This document shows, piece by piece, positions 55,393 through 64,000 of a stretch of 64,000 bases of DNA. The translations under genes were made by a program, and so were the position numbers. The stretch is from Sanguinoderma infundibulare (lineage: Eukaryota > Basidiomycota > Agaricomycetes > Polyporales > Polyporaceae), in NCBI GenBank assembly GCA_032821775.1, contig JAVLRN010000006.1, forward strand, positions 124,001-188,000. The letters run 5' to 3'. The stretch's first letter is position 1. Every line of letters starts with the position of its first letter. The notes below the pieces were generated by a model. The model was not told the DNA's origin and made no database searches. It was given only the letters and a program-made list of their open reading frames with translations.

Positions 55393-57359
55393 TCAGTACG
55401 CGAAGCCTTCTCTGTGTATCTTGTCATTCTGCACACCCGCACTCCTCACGCCTTCCACCGCTGCGTCCCCAAATCCTCCAGGACCGCACACAAACACCTC
55501 CCGGCCCTCCGCGACACTGATCCAATACGTTGCCGGGATCCGCCCCTTGTGCCACGCCACCGTAACCCCAGGCCCGTGTGCAATCATGATATCCTCTAGT
55601 GCAGGAATGTCCGCGCTCGTAAACAAATCGAGTCGGACGCGGAGCCCAGAGGGAGTTTCGCCCAGCGCACTCCGAAGCAGCCGCAGTATCACCGAAGGCT
55701 GACGTGTCGACAGCGCGAGCACAACGTCCGCCCGCGCATCCGCCCCGCGCCCGACCAGCGCCCTGAGCATGCTTAGGAACGGTGTTATCCCGATCCCGCC
55801 CGCGACCCACAACGCCTTCACCTCACCGGACGGCGGCAGCGCGAACTCGCCCGTCACGCCGACTACGGAGGGCTCGATGCCCAGCAGGCGCATGTCGGCA
55901 AGCAGCTCCGGGCGGTGCTGCGCGAGCTTGCGCGCGATGGAGAAGAGCGCGCCCGTCACCACGCCGCCGGGCTTCTCCCGCATCGTCAGGGCGAACGTGC
56001 GCTGCGGGCCCGAGCCCGCGCTCGAGATCGTCCACGTCCGGACGCGGTCGTCGTTGATGGACGCGGGCGCGAACTGGGCCATGTGCTGGTACTGCGGCTT
56101 CCCGAGGAGGCTCGTGAAGTCGAGCGCGATGGCCTGGCCAGGGGTGAACTTGAGCGGCGCGCGAGCGTCGGTCAGCTCGAATGTTATAGTCGCGAGGTCG
56201 TCGGAGTGGAGCTCGATCTTCACGATGCGCGCGGTCTGGTTGCATTCGGAGAAGACTGTGCCCGACGCGCTCGCCTCCTCGCGGAGGTACTTCACTGGGG
56301 GACTGTACGGGCTTCGCATGACCTCGCTGCCGGGAGCCTGCCTGACGGGGAGCGCGTCGCGCACGAAGATGTAGCCGGTGGGGTCGATGGTGGTTAGTAC
56401 CGGCTGCCGCGGCATGAGTGTCGTCGCCTCCTCTCCAACGAGTGTCCGTGCGCGGCCGGTCATGTAGAGCACGTCTCCGGTCTCAAAGTCGACGATCGAC
56501 AGCCCGGCGAGGGGCGTTGCTTCGATGTTCCCGAGCGAAGTCAGCAGTCGGTTTCCGGAGAAGTCAGGCAAGCAAACCACACGTCCGCTCGAGACTCGTG
56601 CGAACCCCGGGAGACCGGCGCGTTGGTTCATGCCGGTGTGTGATGGAAAGCGCGTCGAGTCCTCCGTCTTCGCCTTGTAAACTGAGCTCAGGAAGATGGT
56701 GTCTGCGGCATGGACGAACCGGATGACTTCGTCGGGGAGACGCGCGGAGGGATCCATGTCGAGCACGCGGTGGATGATCCGAGGCTGTGTATTTGGATGA
56801 GGTATTAGCTCACGGATGTTGATGTATTTTGGACAGTTCCTGTGATCAGGATATTAGACATGTAGAGACCGAAGTCAGGAGAGAAAACGCACCCAATAGC
56901 CTCGTTGACGGACACCTTCAACTCAAAATCAAGCTTATCCGTCCTCCCCGCCTCCGTCAAGAACCCCGCAAACTTGTTCCTCCGCCTCGTCCCGAATTCG
57001 ACGCCGATCCCAGCGACGTCGAACCGCTCCCTGCTGCTCGCATTGACGTCGATCCACGCACCAATGTTCTCAACCAGTGGATCGCCATCCCACGCACGGC
57101 ACTCCACGACGAGCGACCGATCGTCCGGGCTTCGGACGAAGCCCGGCCTACCGTCCTTGCCCGCTAGAATGGACGACCACGGGCGACCGCTCGTGTCAAC
57201 GGTGGTGAACGGAATGAAGGGTAGATTGCGAGTGTAGAAGAGGCGATGTTGCTCCGGCATGTCTCCGGAAATCCATGTCCACGCCTGGCACATCGGTCCA
57301 TCGAAACCGAGCTTGCGTTGTATGGCGCGTTCGCCGGGATGCCAACCTCGCAGAGCCAT
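55393..57359 (-). CDS. Fusion of pyridoxamine-oxidase-like domain with FAD/NAD(P)H reductase, 637 aa
   Basis: Exon 1 57359-56893, a 53-bp intron, exon 2 56839-55393; 638 codons in phase. Residues 1-290 form an FMN-binding split-barrel of the pyridoxamine-5'-phosphate-oxidase type (LPFIPFTTVDTSGRPWSSIL near residue 50; the usual GNCPKYI strand at the exon junction). Residues of about 350-637 are a ferredoxin-NADP reductase module: the FAD motif RTWTISSA, the nucleotide loop GGIGITPFLSMLRAL, the CGPGGF motif and the aromatic C-terminus REGFAY. No 2Fe-2S ferredoxin domain follows. Electrons probably pass from NAD(P)H via FAD to FMN or to an outside acceptor. The substrate is unknown. No signal peptide, so cytosolic. 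Start chosen at MALRGWHPGE; an upstream in-frame ATG extends the frame through an unlikely leader. Confidence 0.88.
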
Positions 57360-57482
57360 GACGTGTGACGACAGAAGAGAACGATGAATAGGACGATGGA
57401 GAGGAGGTGCCGTGATCAGTGACCAGCGTTGTCCAGTCGAGGTGTTGTGGAATCGATCGGAGGCTGGCCGCGAGGCATCTGG

Positions 57483-57490
57483 TATATATT
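57483..57490 (-). promoter_or_regulatory. TATA-like element of the fused reductase gene
   Basis: A TATATATT stretch about 125 bp upstream of the ATG at 57359. Position and sequence only. Confidence 0.4.
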
Positions 57491-57599
57491 GACGAGAGAT
57501 GGTCAGCATTGGCAGCGGGAATGATGTCAGAATCCCCACATACGCCGTGAGATGCGAAAACTCGTTGCCAGAAAGGGGTCAGCAGGCCCTCGGGCATTG

Positions 57600-58840
57600 A
57601 ATGGTGTGCCCGGAATGGCTCGTAGTAATCATACTACACATCGCGTGCTGCATTTGGAATGGTGCATCGCTTCAAACTCTGATTAGTAAGGATGTTCATG
57701 AGCACTTAACAAGCGTCTTCGGGCAAGAAATGGTCACGTCCTTTTAGCATGAGCGAAGCTGGGGGTGTATCAGTAAGGGCACATGTTTACGTGGCGAGAT
57801 CGCAAGATAGCACGGAGCGGCCGGAGGCTGAGCGCTTAGCCGTGGGTTCGATGCAAAGGTTGTACACCCCGATCTCGAACGAGTGGTAAAGGATCGATGC
57901 CATATAATCTTGGCGGCGGGGTTGTTCACCTGGGAGAGCTGAGCGCCGTGGTCAATGTGAGGAGGATACGGGTTGTAGGATAGGCCCGACGCGAAGGGAC
58001 AGGGAGAATCAAAGTACCATATGAGCCTGAGGCAGGGAAGGAGAAGGATAAGACAAAAGTCGGTGACACGAAGGAAGAGCAGATGATGATCGCGGGAAAG
58101 AGGGGCCGGAACGAGGGGGATGGTGTATCGGACGCAGTGCTGTTCGTTGTGAATTTGATGACATACTCGACGAACTCCTGGCCAACGAGCGCAACGCACC
58201 CGGCGCAGCAGGCCTACTGCCTTCCGTATCCTTGGTTGGGGAGACGCAATGGCGGAGTTTGCTCGCTCAACAGCGGGCCCCTCTATCCCTACTAGTCAAT
58301 ACTACATGATCAAGTTGAGCAAGGACGAGGCCGTGTCCGCATCCGGATGCGGGTGCTGTCTGAGAAAAGAGTAGGCGAGCAGAAGCTATATCGCTCACCC
58401 GAGATCTAGACAGTGGGATGATGGTATCTTCGATAACTTGAAGGACGAGGCGGGTAGGGGGCGACAGAAACCGGTTGCGGAAACGGCGGGCGCTGTGCGG
58501 TTATCGTCAAGTGTCGGAAGATAGAATGTGTAGTTCGTGATGGTGAATTTCTCTGGATCGGGTGCAGGTTGTGAATTCGGATGCTGATCGCCGGGTATTG
58601 AATATATGCAGAAGACTTGAACCGAACCCATAAGATCAAGTATGGTTAGAGAGGACTGAGATATCGTTGCACAGCACTGACTCACTTGCATCTCAGCTCG
58701 TAGCCGCCGGGGAAGGCCGAGGCTGGCGGACATAAAGCCGAGGACGCAGAGTTCCCTTGGATACGACGTCGATGCGATGCAAGACTATGTCGTCCATGGT
58801 GTATGGGAACGGTGCGTTCCTCTCATTACAATCAGCCTGA
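57600..58840. other. Intergenic stretch
   Basis: Minus-strand frames at 57744-58199 and 58395-58733 show no motif. The end of the neighbouring hypothetical gene may reach into 58690-58840 through further exons. Confidence 0.4.
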
Positions 58841-58846
58841 ACACCG

Positions 58847-59788
58847 TCAGCGCAGGTCGTATAACGTCGACCATGAAACCTCACCAGATACTTGCTCATC
58901 TGTTTCGCAACGAGCACCGCGAGGCGGCCCTTCGACGGCTGTTTGGTCCCGGACTTGCGCGTAGACAAGACAGTGACTTGCTTCTTCCGGGAAGGATACG
59001 TCTTCCCGAGCCCGAACTGCCATCGCACGAATCATCAGTGACGAAGCAAACGACGCACCGCTTCCCATCGCGCCACACCTCAAGTAAGATGGACATCTTC
59101 GCCGCCCATTTCGACCCTGGGAAGGCCTGATCCTCATGACCGGGTAAGTGGGAGAAGTCATTCTCCGACGCCTCTCTGAGCGTGCACCCCATTTCGCACG
59201 ACGAAAGTACGTCACAGCCTTGATGCTGCTGCACGGCAGTGATTTCCGTGAGGCCCTGGTCCTGCTTAAGTCACGATCAGAAGGTGCGACAGTCGCGATG
59301 AACAACATGCCACCAACCATGATGGCTGTGACTATCCGTGTGTGGGCTGTGGTACCATCGGTCCTCTCGGAAACATCAGTCGGGGAAACAGAAGCAACGG
59401 TGGAAGGGGTCGAGTAACCCGAGTAGGGGTGGTAGCGATGGCAGGCCGACGAGGTTGCAGACAAGGGAGAGGGTGTGGTAGCGTGTGAGTTCCGACCCAC
59501 ATCAGCGCCGGAAGCGACGATGTTTCGAACGTGTCGATCTTCGCGCGTTGGCGGGGAGGATGAATGGAATGAGTAGTGTTGTGGAGAGGCTCGATGCCTG
59601 TCACCTTCCCGGTGTTGGGCAACATAGGGATGGAGACCAGCTGCGAACGTCGAGTTTTGAGACGGGTGCATGTACACATGCGTCGCGCCGATCGGAGGGT
59701 CCTCGCGCCGCGAGTCAGGAAGGTCGGAGGCGAAATGGTCGGGGTTGTCGCCTTGAGCAGCGGGGTCAGGGGAGACGTTGCTCGACAT
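58847..59788 (-). CDS. Hypothetical protein, possible membrane segment, 313 aa as one exon
   Basis: ATG at 59788 (MSSNVSPDPAAQGDN), with a TATA-like element about 42 bp upstream. The first 150 residues are Ser/Pro/His-rich and look disordered. A single hydrophobic segment, IVTAIMVGGMLFIATVA, follows at about residue 155, so a single-pass membrane protein is possible. After this point the single frame becomes Arg-rich. Two other frames look at least as good (one with KMSILLEVWRDGKRCVVCFV, one with PYTMDDIVLHRIDVV near 58760), so introns probably exist that I could not place. The true 3' end may be near 58690. Function unknown. Confidence 0.4.
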   Translation of the reverse strand: MSSNVSPDPAAQGDNPDHFASDLPDSRREDPPIGATHVYMHPSQNSTFAAGLHPYVAQHREGDRHRASPQHYSFHSSSPPTREDRHVRNIVASGADVGRNSHATTPSPLSATSSACHRYHPYSGYSTPSTVASVSPTDVSERTDGTTAHTRIVTAIMVGGMLFIATVAPSDRDLSRTRASRKSLPCSSIKAVTYFRRAKWGARSERRRRMTSPTYPVMRIRPSQGRNGRRRCPSYLRCGAMGSGASFASSLMIRAMAVRAREDVSFPEEASHCLVYAQVRDQTAVEGPPRGARCETDEQVSGEVSWSTLYDLR

Positions 59789-59829
59789 TGATGGGGGAGT
59801 CTTGTGGATCGATGTGTATCGAAATGATC

Positions 59830-59836
59830 TATATAT
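59830..59836 (-). promoter_or_regulatory. TATA-like element of the hypothetical gene
   Basis: TATATAT about 42 bp upstream of the ATG at 59788. It is the main reason to believe the start. Confidence 0.45.
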
Positions 59837-59839
59837 CGG

Positions 59840-62327
59840 AGTGAGGCAGGTGGGCGGGGGGGAGGGCCCTTCAGGACGTGCAGCCTTTTGTCTAAGCCTT
59901 TTGTCTACACGAGAACAGCTGACCCTGATCGAAGCCAGGGATACCCGTATATAGTGGTACAGGGTATACTTTTCGGGGCTGATGGATGCCGGAGTCATCC
60001 TTTACGGGCGTGTCGGAATGCGCCACCAGTCGTACGGCGAAGGGCCTGCCCTGGGAATACGGATATCTGGTGCCTTGCGAGCAACCTGCACACCGCCGCC
60101 ACGAGGTCGGAGGCTCATTAGGAGAAGGGCAAAGGGAGAGGGAAATAGACGGAAGCTGAAGGAGAAGGGTTTATGAAAGAGAACGGGAGATCAAGGCGTA
60201 CATCCAACGAGTCGGTGTGCTAGCCAGCCTCCGGCGATTTAGCGGACTGGCCAAAGGCGCACTGTCAGGCCGGAGTAGAACGCCAACCATGAAGTTGCCG
60301 GTTGTGGGAACTTCGATCAGCATTGACGGGTCTTAACCAGGACTCATGATAACGTCCCGTCCTGAAGACACTACCCAGGCCCAGCCCTCTGTGGTCCATC
60401 CCTCCGCCTCAGCCGCGTGCTTGCAGTGAAATCCTTCTCCGTTTGAGGGGGTGGGACTAAACTACTTCGACAACGGCATAACAGGAAGATGGATGCTGGA
60501 TATCCAGCCGAAAGCGCTTTCCCTGAGGAACACCTGACCGCCCCGGGCTGTGTTGACGCAAACCTTCTCGCATGCGAATCAGGCGCCAACCAGCGTCGCC
60601 GACAAGACTGTCAGGGCGGAGAACGGTACCACGCTCTATCCGTATATCCAGATACCATGATTGTGACGTCCTCCGGAGCCTAGCGTCGGTGAAGCTCAAA
60701 GCCGCAACAAACTACTGCACCCGAGTCCAGGCGCGCACAGCATTGTATTCAAATGCCACTCGACGTCGGCACGAGTATGGCTATCAGGCTCATGGACACC
60801 GTCTCTATTGTTGAACCTGCATATCCCGTTCGGAGTGGATGGCCCGGCGACGAGGTCGGCGTCATAGGGCAGATGTCTGCCGACCCGTGCCAGGCTTTCG
60901 CATTGGGATACCGCCTTGGAGCACACCCACCAGTAACAAGCATGGAGGGACCGGGGTCATGCTTCGTCGATACAAGGTATTCGCAGAGTGGATACATTAT
61001 CCTCGCCATTGCCTCTCCGCGATGAGTGCCATTTCCGCTGTGTTGTGCATGAGCCTCTCGGACGTTTTGCCAGTGTGGCGCTACCTCCGAGACGTTCAGG
61101 ATGCGATTCGTATCATCAATGCTCCGAGTATGGCGGTAAACAGTGAACACATTAAGAAAGGAAAATCACGCGATAAACCACGCACCTGGAGATCGCGGGG
61201 AAAGAGAGGTTCGAGAGCGTGCAGGCAGCACGGCTGGCAAGTTCAAACCCCGCCGTCCGGGCCGGCTGCCGCTCCGCAAACAGCCGCAAACTCAATCCAC
61301 CGTAAGTAATTGATGGCGGGGGGGAGAGCGCGCCGTCAGAAACGATCGGTCTTGCGCAAGCACGGAGCACGGCTCTCAATCTGGCGCAGAACACGACGAG
61401 ATGCTCGACATGCGCCTCGCAAAGCTCATAACCCATTACTCCCCCGGCCGCCTCGGCGGCGTAAGCCGTGACCTCATCGACACGTCCGGAGAGGGAGGAG
61501 ATCGCAAAGCTCGTCTCCGAGACGATCGTTCGCTTCTCCATCCCGCCTCGACTGTCGGAGCTGTGCCTCCGCGTGCTCGTCTCGCCTTGCAACCCACCTT
61601 CCTCACATCCATGATCCCCCACCGCCGCCCAAACCCGCGCCCCGGAACCCACGTTCGTCTGCGTCCACATCCGCTTCGTCTTCTCGACATCCTGACCACG
61701 CCTCATCCAAGTTCGAGCACTCCTAAGGCCTGAACCTACGGCAAAACCGCTCACTACGCTCAAAGCGTGCTACGCGCACCCGCTGACCGCGGACCTGCAC
61801 TACTCTGACGCGGTCCTCAGCCCGCTCCGCGTGTGCGTCCCTGCGGCCATGTCGCTCCCCCCCCCCCCTCCGAGTCGGCGAGCCAACCCCACCCCGGGAA
61901 GAAGGCTCGGCGAGAGGGGGCGAGGATGTCACGCATCGTGCGCGTGATGGGGGCGAAGGGCCGCGCAGACACCCCCCGGGGGGACGAGGACGAGGACGTG
62001 TTCGCCGCCCGATGCTCCAGCGAGGCGGAGGACGAGATGATGGGCGCGAGCGTGTGCTGCGCCCCCGTGAATCGAGCGGGGAACGGATCATCATGGGGCA
62101 GGGGACGCGTGCCGGTGTACGTCCGGCATGCGGCGGAACGGTGGACATGGGAGGATAAACCTCAAAACCGACGACTCTTCTTCGACCGCTACCACCACCA
62201 CCAGCGACTTTCCCACGGTCGTAGCCAATCGCAAGCGGCTACGTCGTGCAGCGACTTCTCTCTGGGCTGGCGGCAGCAGCATCTCAACATCTCCAACATC
62301 TCAATAGACCTACCTGTGGACAACTGT
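59840..62327. other. Intergenic region and probable 5' region of a LINE element
   Basis: No gene recognised from 59.84 to 61.7 kb. The stretch from about 61.8 kb to 62.33 kb is GC-rich with a C10 homopolymer at 61857-61868. It may be the 5' UTR of the retrotransposon that follows. The 5' boundary of the element could not be located. Confidence 0.4.
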
Positions 62328-64000
62328 ATGAGCACGAGAAGCGGCGGCGGCATGGGAGCCGCCATCAGGACGCGCTCAGCAGCCGGGACACCCACTCCCA
62401 CGGCGGCGAGGCCAACCTTGGTCTCCCACGGGGAGCCCAGCAGGAACCTCGACTCCGAAGCTCCGGATCTCCCAACGGCGGTAGCCATCCTCCAGAAGCA
62501 CTCGCTAATCCCGGCTTCCGGAGGGCCCGCAAAGGAGGGCTTGGTGCAAGGCCTCCTGCACCTCGCGAGCGCCAAACTCAAGGCGGGCACAGCGACGGCG
62601 ACCCAGTGCACGCTTGCATTCGCGCGCTATGCCCAAGCTGTCCTAGAGGACGCGGTGAGTGATTCGGTCACCGTGGCGGTACTGACGCACCTCGACAGTC
62701 ACCTCGAATGCGCGTCCGTGCAGCTCGACGCGCGCCTCTCTCAGCCCGGCGGGGAGGCAGGCGCCGCGCTCTCCGATATCTGGGACCAATGCTCGGCAAT
62801 GGTGAAGACAGTGGGGGAGTTGGGAGAGGAGGTCCGACGCCTCTCGCAGGCCCCTGGTGAGTCGTTCCAGTTGTCTGGCGTTCCATCATATGCCGCCATG
62901 GCGGCACGCGCTCCTGCAGCTGTTGAAGCCCGTGCGGTGCACCTGCGTGTCGTGGAGCACGTGCGTCTCCAGGCACGCCAGGTTCTCATTGACTCCCTCC
63001 CCCTCGAGTGCAGGGATGGGATACATTTGACGGAGGCAGAGGCGCTGGCGAAAGCCAACAGTGCTCTTCCTAACATGAATTGTGAGGGGATGGCGGACCC
63101 CCCACCCAGCACCCGGTTTATAGCCGCGCGCTTCCTCCGCAATGGGGGCACAGTTTTTGAGCTGGCCACCAAGGAGATGGCTGACTGGATCCGGGCACAT
63201 GCAGAGGAGTTCCAGAAGTGGCTGGGGGCTGGAGCCTGTGTTAAACCACGCCACTATAAGGTGGTCGCGGAGTTTGTGCCGGTTCTGTTTGACCCCAGTG
63301 CCCCTGGGGTCTGGAAGCGGGTAGAGGATGATATAGGGCTCCCAAGGGGCTCAGTGGTGGAGGCGACCTGGATAAAACCAGTCACGAAGTGCAGCAAGAA
63401 ACAGCTGGTTGCCTTTCTGATGATCTCTTTTTCCTCTGCAGCAGCTGCCAACACTGCGCTCCGCACGGGCCTATGCCTTGCGGGACGCCACGTCCAGCTC
63501 CGGAAATCGATTCCTGAGCCGATGCGGTGTGCGAAGTGTCACCGCTACGATGCTGGCCATCTCACGAGGACCTGTCCCCAGAGGCACGAGATCTGCGGCA
63601 CCTGTGGGTCGCTACATCATTCCACACATGACTGCGAGGAGATGGATGCTAGCCGCCATCGTTGCATCAACTGTGCGTGGCCTGGACACACCTCCTGGAG
63701 CCGTGACTGCCCAGTCTTCAAGGAGAAGGCACATCGCCTGGCAGCCAGGCTCCCGGAGAGCCAACTCCGCTTTTTTCCAACAGATGACCCCAACTCCTGG
63801 GTCCCGGAGCTCGACTCGACCCCACGTGCCGGCGGCAGCAACAGCGACACCCCCGGCGACCTCAATGACACCCTTTGGGACACAGTCCGGGACGCCCTCC
63901 AGCAACAGGGCAGCGGGGCACCCCAGTCTCTGCCTGGCTCGGCCGGTGCCCCCCTCCCTCGCCCCTCTCAGAAGCAACATGCTGCCACTGCCAGGGACAC
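62328..64000 (+). CDS. ORF1 (gag-like) of a non-LTR retrotransposon, partial at window edge
   Basis: One frame stays open from ATG 62328 (MSTRSGGGMGAAIRT) to the last base, at least 557 codons with no stop. The N-terminal 250 residues are Ala/Ser-rich and helical. Residues of about 250-400 form a conserved block. Three consecutive CCHC zinc knuckles lie at about 63525-63720: CAKCHRYDAGHLTRTC, CGTCGSLHHSTHDC and CINCAWPGHTSWSRDC. A Pro/Gln/Ser-rich tail follows. This is the ORF1 plan of fungal LINE elements (Tad/L1-like), an RNA-binding protein made together with a downstream ORF2 (endonuclease plus reverse transcriptase), which must lie beyond the window. The frame is intact so far, so the element could be young. 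A domesticated zinc-knuckle gene is less likely. Confidence 0.8.
   Translation, partial: MSTRSGGGMGAAIRTRSAAGTPTPTAARPTLVSHGEPSRNLDSEAPDLPTAVAILQKHSLIPASGGPAKEGLVQGLLHLASAKLKAGTATATQCTLAFARYAQAVLEDAVSDSVTVAVLTHLDSHLECASVQLDARLSQPGGEAGAALSDIWDQCSAMVKTVGELGEEVRRLSQAPGESFQLSGVPSYAAMAARAPAAVEARAVHLRVVEHVRLQARQVLIDSLPLECRDGIHLTEAEALAKANSALPNMNCEGMADPPPSTRFIAARFLRNGGTVFELATKEMADWIRAHAEEFQKWLGAGACVKPRHYKVVAEFVPVLFDPSAPGVWKRVEDDIGLPRGSVVEATWIKPVTKCSKKQLVAFLMISFSSAAAANTALRTGLCLAGRHVQLRKSIPEPMRCAKCHRYDAGHLTRTCPQRHEICGTCGSLHHSTHDCEEMDASRHRCINCAWPGHTSWSRDCPVFKEKAHRLAARLPESQLRFFPTDDPNSWVPELDSTPRAGGSNSDTPGDLNDTLWDTVRDALQQQGSGAPQSLPGSAGAPLPRPSQKQHAATARD

Noticed and set aside
56785..56813. 29-bp second intron in the fused reductase gene
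   Set aside because: The stretch reads through in frame between the NCPKYINIR segment and the following exon, and 29 bp is too short for a typical intron here.
61180..61275. Possible tRNA B-box (GTTCAAACC-like)
   Set aside because: No matching A-box, acceptor stem or anticodon arm could be drawn around it.
61152..61763. 203-codon minus-strand frame
   Set aside because: No domain, no intron pattern; lies just upstream of the retrotransposon and may be part of older repeat sequence.

Overview
The window looks like nuclear DNA of a basidiomycete, most likely an Agaricomycete. Evidence: compact multi-exon genes with 50-90 bp GT-AG introns and CTRAY-like branch sites, a degenerate F-box gene of the mushroom type, small secreted proteins, and remnants of hAT, Tc1/mariner-like and LINE elements. 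No bacterial-style operons, rRNA or convincing tRNA genes are seen. I assigned gene models by hand, checking splice sites and reading-frame phase; function calls rest on motif recognition without database searches.

Layout. 0-9.5 kb is gene-poor: a 505-bp duplicated piece of a secreted-protein gene (1.4-1.9 kb), a decayed TRM82-like 3' end (2.4-3.3 kb), and a two-exon conserved hypothetical gene (4.3-5.0 kb). 9.6-11.8 kb carries the mitochondrial phosphate carrier gene. A 697-bp hAT remnant with target-site duplication sits in one of its introns, and one exon appears to have lost 1 bp. 12.4-18.2 kb is one eight-exon gene for a 1,760-residue, mostly disordered protein with a C-terminal hydrophobic anchor. 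19.5-20.7 kb holds the intact secreted protein that is the source of the 1.4-kb fragment.

21.9-33.6 kb is the most unusual region. It is a large inverted duplication (arms of about 2.1 and 1.9 kb, spacer 7.7 kb) of a coiled-coil gene. The spacer holds a second, longer multi-exon coiled-coil gene and a small cysteine-rich secreted protein. The left copy runs in frame into unrelated sequence exactly at the arm breakpoint; the right copy ends in its own stop. Both proteins have a helix / short hydrophobic segment / helix layout, as in alpha-helical membrane-inserting proteins; this is inference.

34.3-35.4 kb encodes a secreted Ala/Ser-rich repeat protein. 35.7-38.0 kb is an F-box pseudogene with a tandemly duplicated 3' end. 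40-41 kb is a 1.09-kb element with long terminal inverted repeats. 43.4-44.7 kb is a Ser/Pro-rich hypothetical gene. 44.7-52.7 kb has no recognisable gene.

52.8-57.4 kb carries two convergent enzymes: a nine-exon secreted type-B carboxylesterase and a fused pyridoxamine-oxidase-like / flavin reductase. 58.8-59.8 kb holds a possible small gene. From 62.3 kb to the window edge runs the ORF1 of a non-LTR retrotransposon with three zinc knuckles.
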